From positions 1 through 64,000 of the forward strand of contig KN805469.1 of the NCBI GenBank assembly GCA_000818945.1: a stretch of 64,000 nt of DNA. Reading direction: 5' to 3'. The translations under genes and the position numbers were made by a program. The stretch's first letter is position 1, and every line of letters begins with the position of its first letter. The notes under the pieces were generated by a model. That model worked only from the letters and a program-made list of their open reading frames with translations, ran no database searches and was not told the DNA's origin. Origin of the DNA: Schizochytrium sp. CCTCC M209059 (lineage: Eukaryota > Sar > Bigyra > Thraustochytrida > Thraustochytriidae). Shown here in pieces: positions 50,651 to 60,575 of the stretch.

Positions 50651-52480
50651 ATGAGCAACTTATTGCGCAGGTTGAGTCTTGGAGGCAGGCGACAGCGAGA
50701 ACAAGGGACGCCTGCGAGCGTGGACCTACGGAGTCTCCGGGTGAAAACCGTGCGAAGCGTATTAGAGAAGAGCTTGGATGGAGATCTCGCCCCTGATGCG
50801 CAGCTCTTTGTCGCTTCGCGAGACCTGAGCCCAAACGTCGCGGAAGGCGACACCTTTGTGCGAATCGATCAATTTGAATCACAATCGAGCGCGCTCGAAT
50901 CGGACCTGCTACGCGGAAGACCGTGTCATGCGAGCGGCAGCGGCGAGATCTTTACGTTCCGGCCTGAGATCGACGCAAGGCAAAAGCCACGGCCCAAATG
51001 GACCATGGACGAATTCGGAATGCACATTGTGCCAGCAATGTTGGCTGCAGGATATGATGGCGAAGAAACGATCCTGGTTCGCATGCTTGCTAATGATGAC
51101 AACGCGGGCAAGGAGCGCGAGGGCGTGTATGTGATTTGTGCTGGCACGACTCGACTCGAGGACGTCGTCAACGTGCTAGAGACCTCATTCTCTGATGATG
51201 ATCTCATTTGGCTCGAGGCTTTTGGGGTAAACCAGGTGCTTGCACATGGAGGCACGCGACGCAGCGTGAGAAGAAGCAGAGATCGCGTCTCCCCTTTCGC
51301 AGCGTGCCCTCCCGCTTCCGCCATTGTTGGCTTTAACGACGTCGCAGTCGTTTGCGACACCTGGGAGAGCGAGACGCTTTTGCGGAACGCTCGAACAGTG
51401 TGGCAGCTTCTCGTTTGCATCAACCACGGAAAGCCCCTGCACGCCATGTATTTGTCGGGCGAATTGCCAAAATTTATCGACAACTTGCTCGATGAGTCAT
51501 CGGCTCGCGCGCTCGTTGACCGCCTTGGAAACAGGATTGATTTGCAAGCTCTGCAGGATCTCTCGGCGCAAGACCGAGAGGCCATGGACAAGGCCGTGGC
51601 CGCCGCAGGCAGCTACAAAGAGGCCAACAGGAAGTTGACTCATCTCTTGCGAACTTGGGCGTACACACTCACGCAGGACGCCGTGGCGATAGCACGAGAG
51701 CCCGGGCATGCGCCCGAGGACCTCATGCGCGTCCTGGTCTATGCGCATTTTTTTATGCGTCATCAGGGCAAGACCGTGGAAGCCCTTGAACTTTATGTGG
51801 AGGCTTACAACATCGTTTCTGGCGCCCATGGGCCGCATCACCAGGACACCCTCCACATGTTGAGCAACCTCGGGGACATGTGTTTCGGTCTTAAGCGTTT
51901 CGATGATGCGCTGAAATACTACGAATTGGCTCTTGAGGGCAAGTCTGAGCTACAAGGGCCTCAACATGCCGATGTGGTACATCTGCTCACAAAAATCGGC
52001 GTGACGCTTAGCTCGCTTGGGCGATACGAAGAGGCCGAGGAGGCTTTTGAAGAGGCGCTTGAGATCCGACGAGACTCGCTCGGAGCGCGACACATTGACA
52101 TCGTAGACCTGCTGCGAAAGCTGGGCATGGCGCTCTATTTGCAAAAACGCTACGAGGAAGCCTTACAACGTCGACAAGAGGCGCTCGACATTGAGCGAGA
52201 GGTGTATGGGCGGCGCGATGTCAAGGTGGCGATCACGCTGAAGCTGGTTGCCGATAATCTCATTGCGTTAAAGAAGTTCGATGAGGCGCGTTCCTACTTG
52301 GAGCAAGCTTTGGAAATTCGTCGCGAGGCGGGACTGGATCACGAGGTTGCACGCACGCTCACGGATATTGGACGCACGTACGCGAATGAGGGGCGCTTTG
52401 GTGCTGCGAGGGCGCGGTACAACGAGGCGCTGCGCTTGGATGCTGCGTGGGCGCAGTACAACGAGGCGCTGCGCATTTGA
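50651..52480 (+). CDS. TPR (kinesin-light-chain-like) repeat protein with a WLxxFxVNQ N-terminal domain; frameshifted
   Basis: A 609-residue reading frame. Residues about 95-330 form a domain with LIWLEAFGVNQ (about 185-195) and VAVVCDTWESETLLRNARTV, which recalls a region often found ahead of TPR arrays in algal and stramenopile proteins, where the pattern is WLDxFxxNQ then a Pro/Trp-rich RAWCLWE segment; here the key Trp-Cys-Leu-Trp motif is diverged. Residues about 385-600 hold five or more 42-residue TPR units (LGRYEEAEEAFEEALEIRRD). The frame stops at TGA 52478-52480, but TPR sequence continues in another frame to 52817. A 39-bp tandem duplication (52403-52441 and 52442-52480) lies right at the break. 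ATG 50651 follows the hexamer repeat. TPRs bind partners; N-terminal domain function is unknown. Confidence 0.78.
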   Translation: MSNLLRRLSLGGRRQREQGTPASVDLRSLRVKTVRSVLEKSLDGDLAPDAQLFVASRDLSPNVAEGDTFVRIDQFESQSSALESDLLRGRPCHASGSGEIFTFRPEIDARQKPRPKWTMDEFGMHIVPAMLAAGYDGEETILVRMLANDDNAGKEREGVYVICAGTTRLEDVVNVLETSFSDDDLIWLEAFGVNQVLAHGGTRRSVRRSRDRVSPFAACPPASAIVGFNDVAVVCDTWESETLLRNARTVWQLLVCINHGKPLHAMYLSGELPKFIDNLLDESSARALVDRLGNRIDLQALQDLSAQDREAMDKAVAAAGSYKEANRKLTHLLRTWAYTLTQDAVAIAREPGHAPEDLMRVLVYAHFFMRHQGKTVEALELYVEAYNIVSGAHGPHHQDTLHMLSNLGDMCFGLKRFDDALKYYELALEGKSELQGPQHADVVHLLTKIGVTLSSLGRYEEAEEAFEEALEIRRDSLGARHIDIVDLLRKLGMALYLQKRYEEALQRRQEALDIEREVYGRRDVKVAITLKLVADNLIALKKFDEARSYLEQALEIRREAGLDHEVARTLTDIGRTYANEGRFGAARARYNEALRLDAAWAQYNEALRI

Positions 52481-52817
52481 GAAGAATGTGCAAGCAGTGA
52501 TGCAAGCTAGGAGCTCGATACTGAAAAGGATCGCTAGCGTGTACACTATGCAGAACCGTCTCGAAGAAGCTCTTCAAAGTCCCGAGCGCGCTTTGGACAC
52601 TCGTCGCGAGATTTCCGGCAACAATGATGTCAAGGTGGCCCATACGCTTCAAGAGATAAGCCAGCTTTGCTTTGCGCTCGGCGAGCGGGGAAAAGCCTTT
52701 GCTTGTGCTTGGGAGGCCGAGGCCATTTACGTGGAGAGACTAGGAGAGGCGCATGCGACCACCACGAATCTTCGCGCGATGCTTCAAGCTCAGGAAGACG
52801 GCGGCAGCAGCGCGTAG
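52479..52817 (+). CDS. Out-of-frame C-terminal TPR extension
   Basis: After the TGA of the main frame, another frame encodes about 112 residues that continue the TPR pattern (LKRIASVYTMQNRLEEALQS, then VAHTLQEISQLCFALGERG) to TAG 52815-52817. Omitting one T from ATTTGAG at 52475-52481 makes the two frames continuous. This is either a sequencing error in a T run or a real single-base insertion that truncates the protein. Confidence 0.7.
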   Translation, partial: EKNVQAVMQARSSILKRIASVYTMQNRLEEALQSPERALDTRREISGNNDVKVAHTLQEISQLCFALGERGKAFACAWEAEAIYVERLGEAHATTTNLRAMLQAQEDGGSSA

Positions 52818-53264
52818 TCAGCTATCATACTAATTCTAATCTTGCTCGCTTTCGCACAAACTTATTGCGGTGCAATACAGCTCGCTACGCAATAATTCGC
52901 AAGAAACAGGTCTAAATATTCCTCTTCATCAGCCACTTTTGACAAGTTCTTTTTGTTTGATGCACCATCTTTGCTTTGTTTTTCTTCTTCTGAAGGTGAA
53001 ATCGCGCTTTCGTTCCCTAATCGCTGACGGCGACCTCTTGAAGAGAGAGACTCTTGAAAGGGATAGAAGAGAAGAAAAAGAGAATTGTCAAATGACCTGG
53101 GCTCTCGTCGCGAAAAGCGGAAACCCATTTCAATTTTCGATCTGGGTTGCACGCAAAGCGGCAAGAGGAACAATACGAGAAAAAGGGGAAAAGAGGGAAA
53201 ACCCTGCCAAGCAGCAAATCGATTCTTCGTCAATCATCAATGGTTAAAATGACAAAAGGACAGG
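52818..53264. other. Intergenic between convergent genes
   Basis: No supported gene; 3' regions of the TPR gene and the PP2C gene. Confidence 0.4.
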
Positions 53265-56114
53265 TCACAAAGGAGCGGCGTCACGAAAGGCGGTGAGCAC
53301 GCTGTTGAAGAGAACAACAACGACGGTGATGTCGTCGAGCTTGCGGTTCCTGGCGAGTGCCTGGGAAAGAAGCTCCTCGGCGGCGCCCTCTGCCAAAGAG
53401 GTAAGCAGCGCCGAGTCAGAGTCCACACTTTTTGTCTCGTCTTGCATGCCTGTACTCGAGGGCGCGACCCTCGTGGGCGACGAGGTAATGGAGGTGGGTT
53501 CGGAGTCAGTAGAGCTTGCGCGCAGACGACGCGCGCAGAACTCGGTGACAACAGTGGACACCTCGTCCTTGTGCAGATTATCCCACAGTCCGTCCGAGGC
53601 GACGACGACAAAGAGAAAGTCATCCTTGTATGCTGGCTCGAAGATGTTCACGTGCGGTCGAACAATAATGGGCGATTCTGGCTCGATGATCTCGCGAGGA
53701 CTGTCTTGGCTAAAGACCTTGTGGCCATAGTTTCCAAAGGCACGGGTCATGTTGAGCGAGTGAGCCCCTTCGAGCGCGACGTAATTGTGACGGTTGGAAG
53801 GGCCGCGGCGGATCCCGTCGCTGCGGCTCGAACGCGTCTTTGATGCTTTGCGTCGCACTCGAGTCTCTGCGATTTGTTTGACGCGAATGTAGTCCTCGTT
53901 TAACAAATGGGGGACGGGCGTGTCTGCGATGGTAAGAGTCTCTGCGCGCAAGCTGGGGGTTTCAGGGCACCCTGGCTCGACCTGACGCAATACGAATCTA
54001 GGGGCCGGGTCAGAGGTATCCATGGAGACTGTTTCGGGCACGGGTGGCGCCTGGCCCGCAACACGCGAACGAGCGGCATTATTCTGATCGCTTGACGCGG
54101 CACCCGTTGCTGTGAATGCATCACTGCCGCTGACCTGCTGCTGCTGCTGCATTGCAGGCGCGTCGGCAAGCTGAGCTGGCGGTGTGGCGCCAATCTCGCC
54201 AGAACCGCCGCCGTCACGAGCAATACCCGAGGAAGCCGACACCGAAGACGCTGCAGCGCTCGCCGCTGGCGCTGATGGTGCTTGTACAGACAAGGACGCG
54301 CTGGCAGAAGCTGGGGTTCCTGTCAAAGGATTGAATGCGGCCACAGAAGAGGAATCGGAGGAAGAGGAGGAGGAGGAAGATGAAGAAGAAGGGGCAGACG
54401 ATGATGAGGTTGTGGAGGAGCAAGAAGACTGCGGTACTGCAGCGGCAGACGATGCAATTGCTGGCGTGCTTGTTGAAGGGGCCAATGCATGCGGCGCCGA
54501 TGTAGACGCGGCTGCAGCTGCAGCAGCGGCTACGAGAGCGGCATTGCTGACGGCTCCTAGTCCTGAGATTGCTGGGACAGGCGGCGAAGTCGAAGTGGCA
54601 GTAATGTTTGAAGGAGGAGATGCGGCAAGCGCCGCTGAGGGCGGGACGGCGTTGCCGTTAGGCAAAGCGGTCGCAGCAAAGGGTGATGACGAGAGCACTC
54701 CAGCTCCTGACGCTTCACCATTGCGCGGCGAAGTTTCGTCAATGATGGGGGTCGAAGGAGCGAATCTGTTGACGAGGTGGTGTGGTCCTTGTGGAAGAGC
54801 GGACGCGGCACCTGGCACGCCCACAGCGGATGCCTCGGGTCTCAGAGCAGTCTGATCCGTCATGATGGTGTCGGTCGAAGAGGGTCCCAAGGCAAATCGA
54901 GACTCGTACGATTGTTGGTGGTCCTGTTGTTGTTGATGGTGGTGGTCACGGGGCTGATGGCGCTGTTGATAAAAGCGGTGCGACACGGCAGAGCGAGTGT
55001 CCGGGGAATCAAACTCCCTACAGCCGGACTCGTTGGTGCTCCGAATGTAGCCGCTCTTGGTTACGAGAAGGGCCTCGGAATCGCCAACATTCGCGCAATA
55101 CAGTCGGTCATTCGTGTACAAGAGCACTGTGGCCGTGCTGCCTTCGTGGGCAGAGCGGGGAGCGCGCATGCAGCGACATGGGGACTCTCGATAAAAGTTA
55201 CACTTGCAGCGCTCATCACGCAGGTGCGCGTACTCCTGGCCAAGGCGTTCAACGTCGGCAAAAAGAGATCGATCAGCTTCCATGAAGCTATGATGCAAAA
55301 CATCCTCGAGAGGGGCATCGGAGGCGCTATCATCGCTCAATACGACCCTGAAGCTATCAAGAAAATGTTCGAAAAGATAGGAGGAGGCGCCAGGTCCGCC
55401 GTGGCCATCAAAGACGCCCACGTAGAGCGAGTTTTCATCTGACCTGTCGAGCGACAAGTGCGCGATTTGAAATCTGTCCTCGTTGAGACCACCATTCTTC
55501 ACGGTGGGGGCCTTGCTGGAGCCCGTGCATCCTGCTGCAGCATACGACATGCCGCGAATATTTCTGTTATCGTTCCTGTTCGCGCTTGCAACAATCGAGT
55601 CGTGCTCGTGTTGTTCTCGGAGTGCTTGCTGGTGCTGAAGCTGGAGGCCGCCAAGACCGGCCTCTGGGACCTTGCGTTTGCGGGGCGGAGTTTGACGCAA
55701 GGACGAAGAAGATGTTTTCGCGTTTTTGCTGTTCTCGTCCTCGTCCTTATCTTCGCCTAGGGTATCTTTCAAAGGTGTCGGTGCCGAAGCAGAGGCAAGA
55801 GGGCGCAGCGCGTCTACGCCGCAGCTCTCAAGAGCGGGGGCCGAGGTTTGCTTTGCCGAGGTATCGGTCGCCCGATCCTCGTCCTTTTGCGTCTGCAGTT
55901 TGTTATGAGGCGCTGTGATCGAGGCGCCGGACGGTTCCGTGCTGGCCGTCTGCAAAGGTTGGAAGGTGGAGGAAGAGGAAGGGGCCGCCGACTCGTTCGT
56001 GGTGGCGATATTCGTTTTCGCTGCAGAGGCCTTTGACGTTGCGGAGACGCAGCTTGAGCTAGCGAGGGATGCGGTAGGGGGAACTGCGGAGGATGCCGAG
56101 ACCGAGACCGACAT
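53265..56114 (-). CDS. PP2C-family protein phosphatase with a large low-complexity insertion
   Basis: A 949-residue Mn/Mg-dependent Ser/Thr phosphatase (PPM). Catalytic parts: NEDRFQIAHL near 211, the metal-binding VFDGHGG at 234-240, a CANVGDSEA strand, then after a long interruption LNMTRAFGNYGHK, VVVASDGLWDN (near 838) and KLDDITVVVV (near 926). Between about residues 351 and 735 lies an inserted Ser/Ala/Pro/Gln-rich disordered stretch (poly-Ser, poly-Ala, QQQQQ). The first 180 residues are also disordered. All metal-binding Asp residues look present, so it may be active. The frame is open 12 bases upstream from a TTG; ATG 56114 is the first proper start. GAC/TCG repeats lie near the start upstream at about 56166-56200. 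Confidence 0.92.
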   Translation of the reverse strand: MSVSVSASSAVPPTASLASSSCVSATSKASAAKTNIATTNESAAPSSSSTFQPLQTASTEPSGASITAPHNKLQTQKDEDRATDTSAKQTSAPALESCGVDALRPLASASAPTPLKDTLGEDKDEDENSKNAKTSSSSLRQTPPRKRKVPEAGLGGLQLQHQQALREQHEHDSIVASANRNDNRNIRGMSYAAAGCTGSSKAPTVKNGGLNEDRFQIAHLSLDRSDENSLYVGVFDGHGGPGASSYLFEHFLDSFRVVLSDDSASDAPLEDVLHHSFMEADRSLFADVERLGQEYAHLRDERCKCNFYRESPCRCMRAPRSAHEGSTATVLLYTNDRLYCANVGDSEALLVTKSGYIRSTNESGCREFDSPDTRSAVSHRFYQQRHQPRDHHHQQQQDHQQSYESRFALGPSSTDTIMTDQTALRPEASAVGVPGAASALPQGPHHLVNRFAPSTPIIDETSPRNGEASGAGVLSSSPFAATALPNGNAVPPSAALAASPPSNITATSTSPPVPAISGLGAVSNAALVAAAAAAAASTSAPHALAPSTSTPAIASSAAAVPQSSCSSTTSSSSAPSSSSSSSSSSSDSSSVAAFNPLTGTPASASASLSVQAPSAPAASAAASSVSASSGIARDGGGSGEIGATPPAQLADAPAMQQQQQVSGSDAFTATGAASSDQNNAARSRVAGQAPPVPETVSMDTSDPAPRFVLRQVEPGCPETPSLRAETLTIADTPVPHLLNEDYIRVKQIAETRVRRKASKTRSSRSDGIRRGPSNRHNYVALEGAHSLNMTRAFGNYGHKVFSQDSPREIIEPESPIIVRPHVNIFEPAYKDDFLFVVVASDGLWDNLHKDEVSTVVTEFCARRLRASSTDSEPTSITSSPTRVAPSSTGMQDETKSVDSDSALLTSLAEGAAEELLSQALARNRKLDDITVVVVLFNSVLTAFRDAAPL

Positions 56115-56172
56115 GCAGCGTGGCAACTACCGATTTCGTATGTGGCTCACGGAAAGATTCGCGAGCGGGTTC

Positions 56173-56209
<37 letters not shown>

Positions 56210-56989
56210 CGATGACGAGAAGAGCCACAAGAAGTGTCTGGCCTATTGCCCGCTGTATTCAGTCAAGCACAATGTGCGTAAGGTGTGCGCGCACCTTTCG
56301 CAAGCGGCTGCTGCGCGGATGGGGAAAAAAATTGAATTCGCAGTGCGTGTCAGTGAGAGAGAGAACAGGGCACGCTCGTGGCCTGTGCGAGAGCGCACAG
56401 CGCGACGGTCGGCACCGTAGTGTCCTTCCTGCGCCACGGTCGGCGCTCCTGCGGCCCCACGTCTGCAGCGCTTGCCCGTGTGCGTGGGTCAGCCAGCGCC
56501 TCCTCGCCGTTTTCGTTCCTTGGCGTCTCGGAGCCGTCCCTGCGAAGGCTTTCTCGCGCGTCTGCACGCACGTCCGCACGTACGTTGAAGAGCAGGTGAG
56601 CAAGTTCGCGAGCAAGCGCGCCTTGCGCCGCGTCGCTCCCCGCGGTCGCCCGCCCCGCTCTGCGCTGCGCTGCGCTGTGCTGCGCTGTGCGCTGCGCTGC
56701 TCTGCTCTGCTTCTCCGCTTTTTTGGCGTAGCCCAACTGGCGGGTCTCGTCGAGGCGGGTCTCGCGTCTGCCGCGGGCGCCCGCTCGTTGCGCCGCGCCG
56801 GGCCGCGCCGCTGCGCCGCTGCGCGCGCGAAGAAGGAGGCCGCGCGCGGGCTCGGGGCGCCTGCGCCTGCGATTGCGCGCGCGCCGCTGCGGTCGCGCTC
56901 GCGGGCGTCCGTGCGCGTGCGGCGGCAGCGTGCGTCTCGCTCGCGCTTCTCGATTTGAATTTCTCTGCCTTGCTCTCTCTCCTTCTTCC

Positions 56990-57036
<47 letters not shown>

Positions 57037-57314
57037 TTTTTCCTTCTTTCCTTCTTTCTCGGCGTCTGCGACGATGCTAGGTTTGCACTTGGCTTCGCTC
57101 AAAGGAAGCTTTCCTCTCTTTCGGGCGGCTCTCCCGGGTCGCAGAGCCACCGATACTCGACTTGCGACGAATGTATTCTTGTGTTGTCACACCACCTGCA
57201 GCTTCTTTCTCGTTCGCCGGCAGACCCTTTTTTTTTAAATGATTTCTTCTTTCTTTCTTTCTTTCTTTTTTTTAACTTCGCTGCCGCTGCGCCTCGACCT
57301 CGAGGCCGCTGCCG

Positions 57315-57345
<31 letters not shown>

Positions 57346-59296
57346 CGCGCCACCGCGGGACCGACGAGACGCGGCAGAGGCGAGCTGGGGGCAAACGGGA
57401 CGCCTTTCACCCATGCCCGCGCGGGGCCAGCGCTGCTGCCGCCGCCGACACCCCGCGGCGTGAGGAGGCCGAGGGCTCGGCTCACTTGGTCTCCCGGGCT
57501 TGCTTACTGTTAGTGACCCGCCGCCGGATCCCTGGGTCTTATTATTTACGGTAGACATGGCTAGGCTGGAAGGCTGGGGTGACCGTTCGCTCCGCGACTA
57601 CGCCGAGCAGGAGGTCAGAAAATCCACAACATACTCGTGCGAGAACGAAGCTGCAAATATCGGAGCAACATCATTGGCCACTGTGTCGAGATTCCGGGGC
57701 TAGAGGTGCAGGAGAGATTCTCGTGAATGTCTGGATGTCTGCCATGTGGCGGTGCCTTGCGAGGTGAACCCAGTTTATCGATTTGCAGACACGCTTGTTT
57801 TTATTTGGGCTAGGGGAAGAGAAGGTTAAGATTGCGCGAATGCGAAATGGGAAGAACAGAGCTAAAGACAGCACGCTTTGCTAGCTCAAAAGTCAGAAGT
57901 CGCGAGGAGTGAAGTGCCTGAAGGAAGGAAAGAAGAAGAGGAAGAAGAATCGAAGAAAATGGCCAAGGACACATGTTTGATCATTTCATGTGCCGCGGCT
58001 TCATGAGCAAGCCCGCATATCGCCCACATATCTTATTCAAAGTCAATGCTTGCTGAAAACAAATTGAGGAGCGAGATGCAACTCATCAAAGCATCATTGC
58101 AACGAGGTAGTGAGCTAGCTCTCCAGCTGGACTCATCCAGGTCTCATCGCTTGCCAATCGTTGAAAGATACAGTAATCTCAATTGCTTGATTCCTTGTCA
58201 GCCATGACAAATATCTCACAAGCTTCGCTTGCACCCCCGAAACTATATACACGATCGCAACGTGCATACAAACACCCTCAACCATGTCGATGCCCATCTA
58301 TTCCTGCAGTCTAAGACCATGCAGTGAGTCCCCGCACACACTCCCTCTAAACATGCCCACCCGGTACGCGAGTGCGTTGCGCAGTCCTCAATCATCCGTT
58401 TGACCAGCAGCTGTACTACTTTAGCGAGATGCGGCGCCCAGTGGGCTCTGAGCGCACGCTCAAACTCCTAGATATTATCCGTAGCTGTACTTAGACTCTG
58501 GCCTAGGTGGACAGCCTGACAGGCGCCGCATCACTGCCCCCAATTCCACTGCTATTTTTGCTTGTGTATCGCCCTCTGCTCCACTGACTGACGGCAGGGG
58601 GTGCCGCATACCAGTGCAGCGTGGGGAAATGTGGGGCTGAAATAGGACTCGCATGGGTCAAAGTGTTTTCCGCTGTAATGAATGGCCTAATACAATGACA
58701 CCCGCAGCGCGATCGTCGACACAACAAATTGACCGTCCTCCACTATGCGCATGCCTAGTGTGATCCTGGCTATACGCGCGGTTGAACACCCCTAGAGGGT
58801 GAGAGTGGCGCGCGCGCGATGGGCGCGCGCCATTATTCCCCCTCTCGCGGCCCCCGCTGTGGGCCCCGCGGGCCCGCTCCCGTTTTTCCCCCCTTCCCGC
58901 AGCTCGGAGCTTGGGCCCGCAAGCCCTCCTCTCAAACCACTGACCTGTTCGGCCTGCGCCACGTCATTGCCGTTCCTCCGATTTCAGGCTTTTCCTCCCG
59001 CACTCCTCTTGTCAAGTTTCAGTGACTACGACCTGATCGGTTGGGTCATGAAAGAGGAGCAACCACTGGGTTTCATCACGACTGTCTTGGCGAAGTTTTT
59101 GGGTGGTCTGTGGTTAAAAAGCTGATGTAATTATCCACAGCGCGCGCGTCCCTTATCGTGCCTAATGAAAAAAATCGTTATGCCTCTGATTTCGAAATGT
59201 AAATCCAGGCGGCTTTCGAAAACAAATTCAAATTCGAATTCCAAGCTCCGTCGGTTTTCATCTAAGCACCTTCTCAGTCTTTTCTACTTCTACACC
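56115..59296. other. Gene-poor stretch with (GAC)n, (TTTC)n and GCC repeats
   Basis: About 3.2 kb. Contains (GAC)n at about 56166-56205, CTGCG repeats (about 56660-56700), (CTTT)n at 56991-57035, and GCC repeats at about 57310-57345. Several overlapping open frames exist because of the composition, but none shows an ATG with a recognisable domain. No RNA gene was identified between 57900 and 58800 although the sequence there is not repetitive. Confidence 0.45.
56991..57035. repeat. (TTTC)n microsatellite
   Basis: About 11 units of TTTC, followed by further T-rich pyrimidine sequence. Confidence 0.9.
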
Positions 59297-60113
59297 ATGG
59301 CGGACCAGCTCACCGAGGAACAGGTACGTGCTTTACGCTTTGCGCTCCGCGCCACGTTGGCGCGGAGCGGGCTTCTTCGGCCCTTGTGCTGGACCTACTG
59401 CTGCTGCTGCTGCCGCTGATGCTTGTCGTCAACCCGTTTCGAGCACCCTCGTCGACGCGACGTCCGTCTTCGGACCTAAGCGAGCGAAGGTGCTCGCTAC
59501 TTTGAGGGAGGATGGATCAATGGGGTCGAGCTCGTCACCCTGGTTGCCAAGCCTTAGTTCATGACGAACAACCTGTGGCAGCGCGCACAGCACAGAGGGG
59601 TCCAGGCCCGTTTTACTTCATTTTGTTTTTGTTGTGTATGCGGATTGACTAACCCTATATGACCCGCTGTCGGTCGTGCTTACCACGCAGATCGCCGAGT
59701 TCAAGGAGGCCTTCTCCCTGTTCGATAAGGATGGCGATGGCACCATCACCACCAAGGAGCTCGGCACCGTCATGCGCTCCCTCGGCCAGAACCCCACCGA
59801 GGCCGAGCTTATGGACATGATCAACGAGGTCGACGCTGACGGCAACGGCACCATTGACTTCCCTGAGTTCCTCACCATGATGGCCCGCAAGATGAAGGAC
59901 TCCGACTCCGAGGAGGAGATCATCGAGGCCTTCAAGGTCTTCGACAAGGACGGCAACGGCTTTATCTCGGCCGCTGAGCTCCGCCACGTCATGACCAACC
60001 TCGGTGAGAAGCTTACCGATGAGGAGTGCGACGAGATGATCCGCGAGGCCGACATTGACGGTGATGGCCAGATCAACTACGAGGAGTTCGTGCGAATGAT
60101 GATGTCCAAGTAA
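59297..60113 (+). CDS. CALM: Calmodulin (two exons)
   Basis: A 149-residue calmodulin, the four-EF-hand Ca2+ sensor. Exon 1 (59297-59323) encodes only MADQLTEEQ; a 367-bp intron (GTACGT donor at 59324, CGCAG acceptor ending 59690) follows; exon 2 (59691-60113) encodes IAEFKEAF onward. EF-hand loops begin at D21 (DKDGDGTITTKE), D57 (DADGNGTIDFPE), D94 (DKDGNGFISAAE) and D130 (DIDGDGQINYEE), all canonical. The central linker and the MMARKMKD segment match typical calmodulin, and the end is FVRMMMSK. A first exon of nine codons is easily missed by automated prediction. Confidence 0.98.
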
Positions 60114-60413
60114 ATACATATACACACATACTGTTTCCATTTACATTTTACTTTTTTTGTCTGACAGCGTATGCAGCCACTTCTCTTGCCCGGCCGTGCC
60201 CACCAATTTTCTTGCCTCATTTCCCATCCATCCCGTTATCGCCTGCCTCGCCATTGATGAGCACGCGAGGTTGCCCAGCAGAAGTAAAGGCGGACAGTTG
60301 CCCTGGACCCTGCGGGCAAGCCACGACCGGCAATCGTGTAACGCAAGCAGACTCGCAGCAAATCTTTTAGCGAAGCCCCAGCAGCATCATCAGCAGCAGC
60401 AGCAGTAAGCAGA

Positions 60414-60575
60414 ATGACTGGGTTTGCTCCGGATACTCTTGTCATCTTCGTCCGCGATCCCGGAGGGGGTCGGACCTCGTACAAGATGAAATCGAGCACG
60501 AAGATGTCCAGAGTCTTCGACGCTAACGCAACAAATTCGATTGACGCACTTTCGCATCAAGGGTTTTCATGGTGA
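60414..60575 (+). pseudogene. Truncated SUMO-like relic
   Basis: ATG 60414 opens a 53-codon frame ending at TGA 60573-60575. Residues 7-45 align closely with the SUMO gene at 62974: TLVIFVRDPGG against TLQIKVRDQSG, and SSTKMSRVFDANAT against TSTKMSKVFDAYAT. About 23 of 42 aligned positions are identical. Beyond this the frame collapses and no diglycine end is found, so the copy cannot make functional SUMO. There is no sign of the intron region. It is on the same strand, 2.5 kb upstream of the intact gene. It is either an eroded tandem duplicate or retrocopy. Confidence 0.75.

Noticed and set aside
57900..58800. Search for snRNA, 5S rRNA or tRNA in a non-repetitive gap
   Set aside because: No match to remembered U1, U2, U4, U5, U6 or 5S cores or tRNA B-box was seen; a covariance-model search would be needed to be sure.
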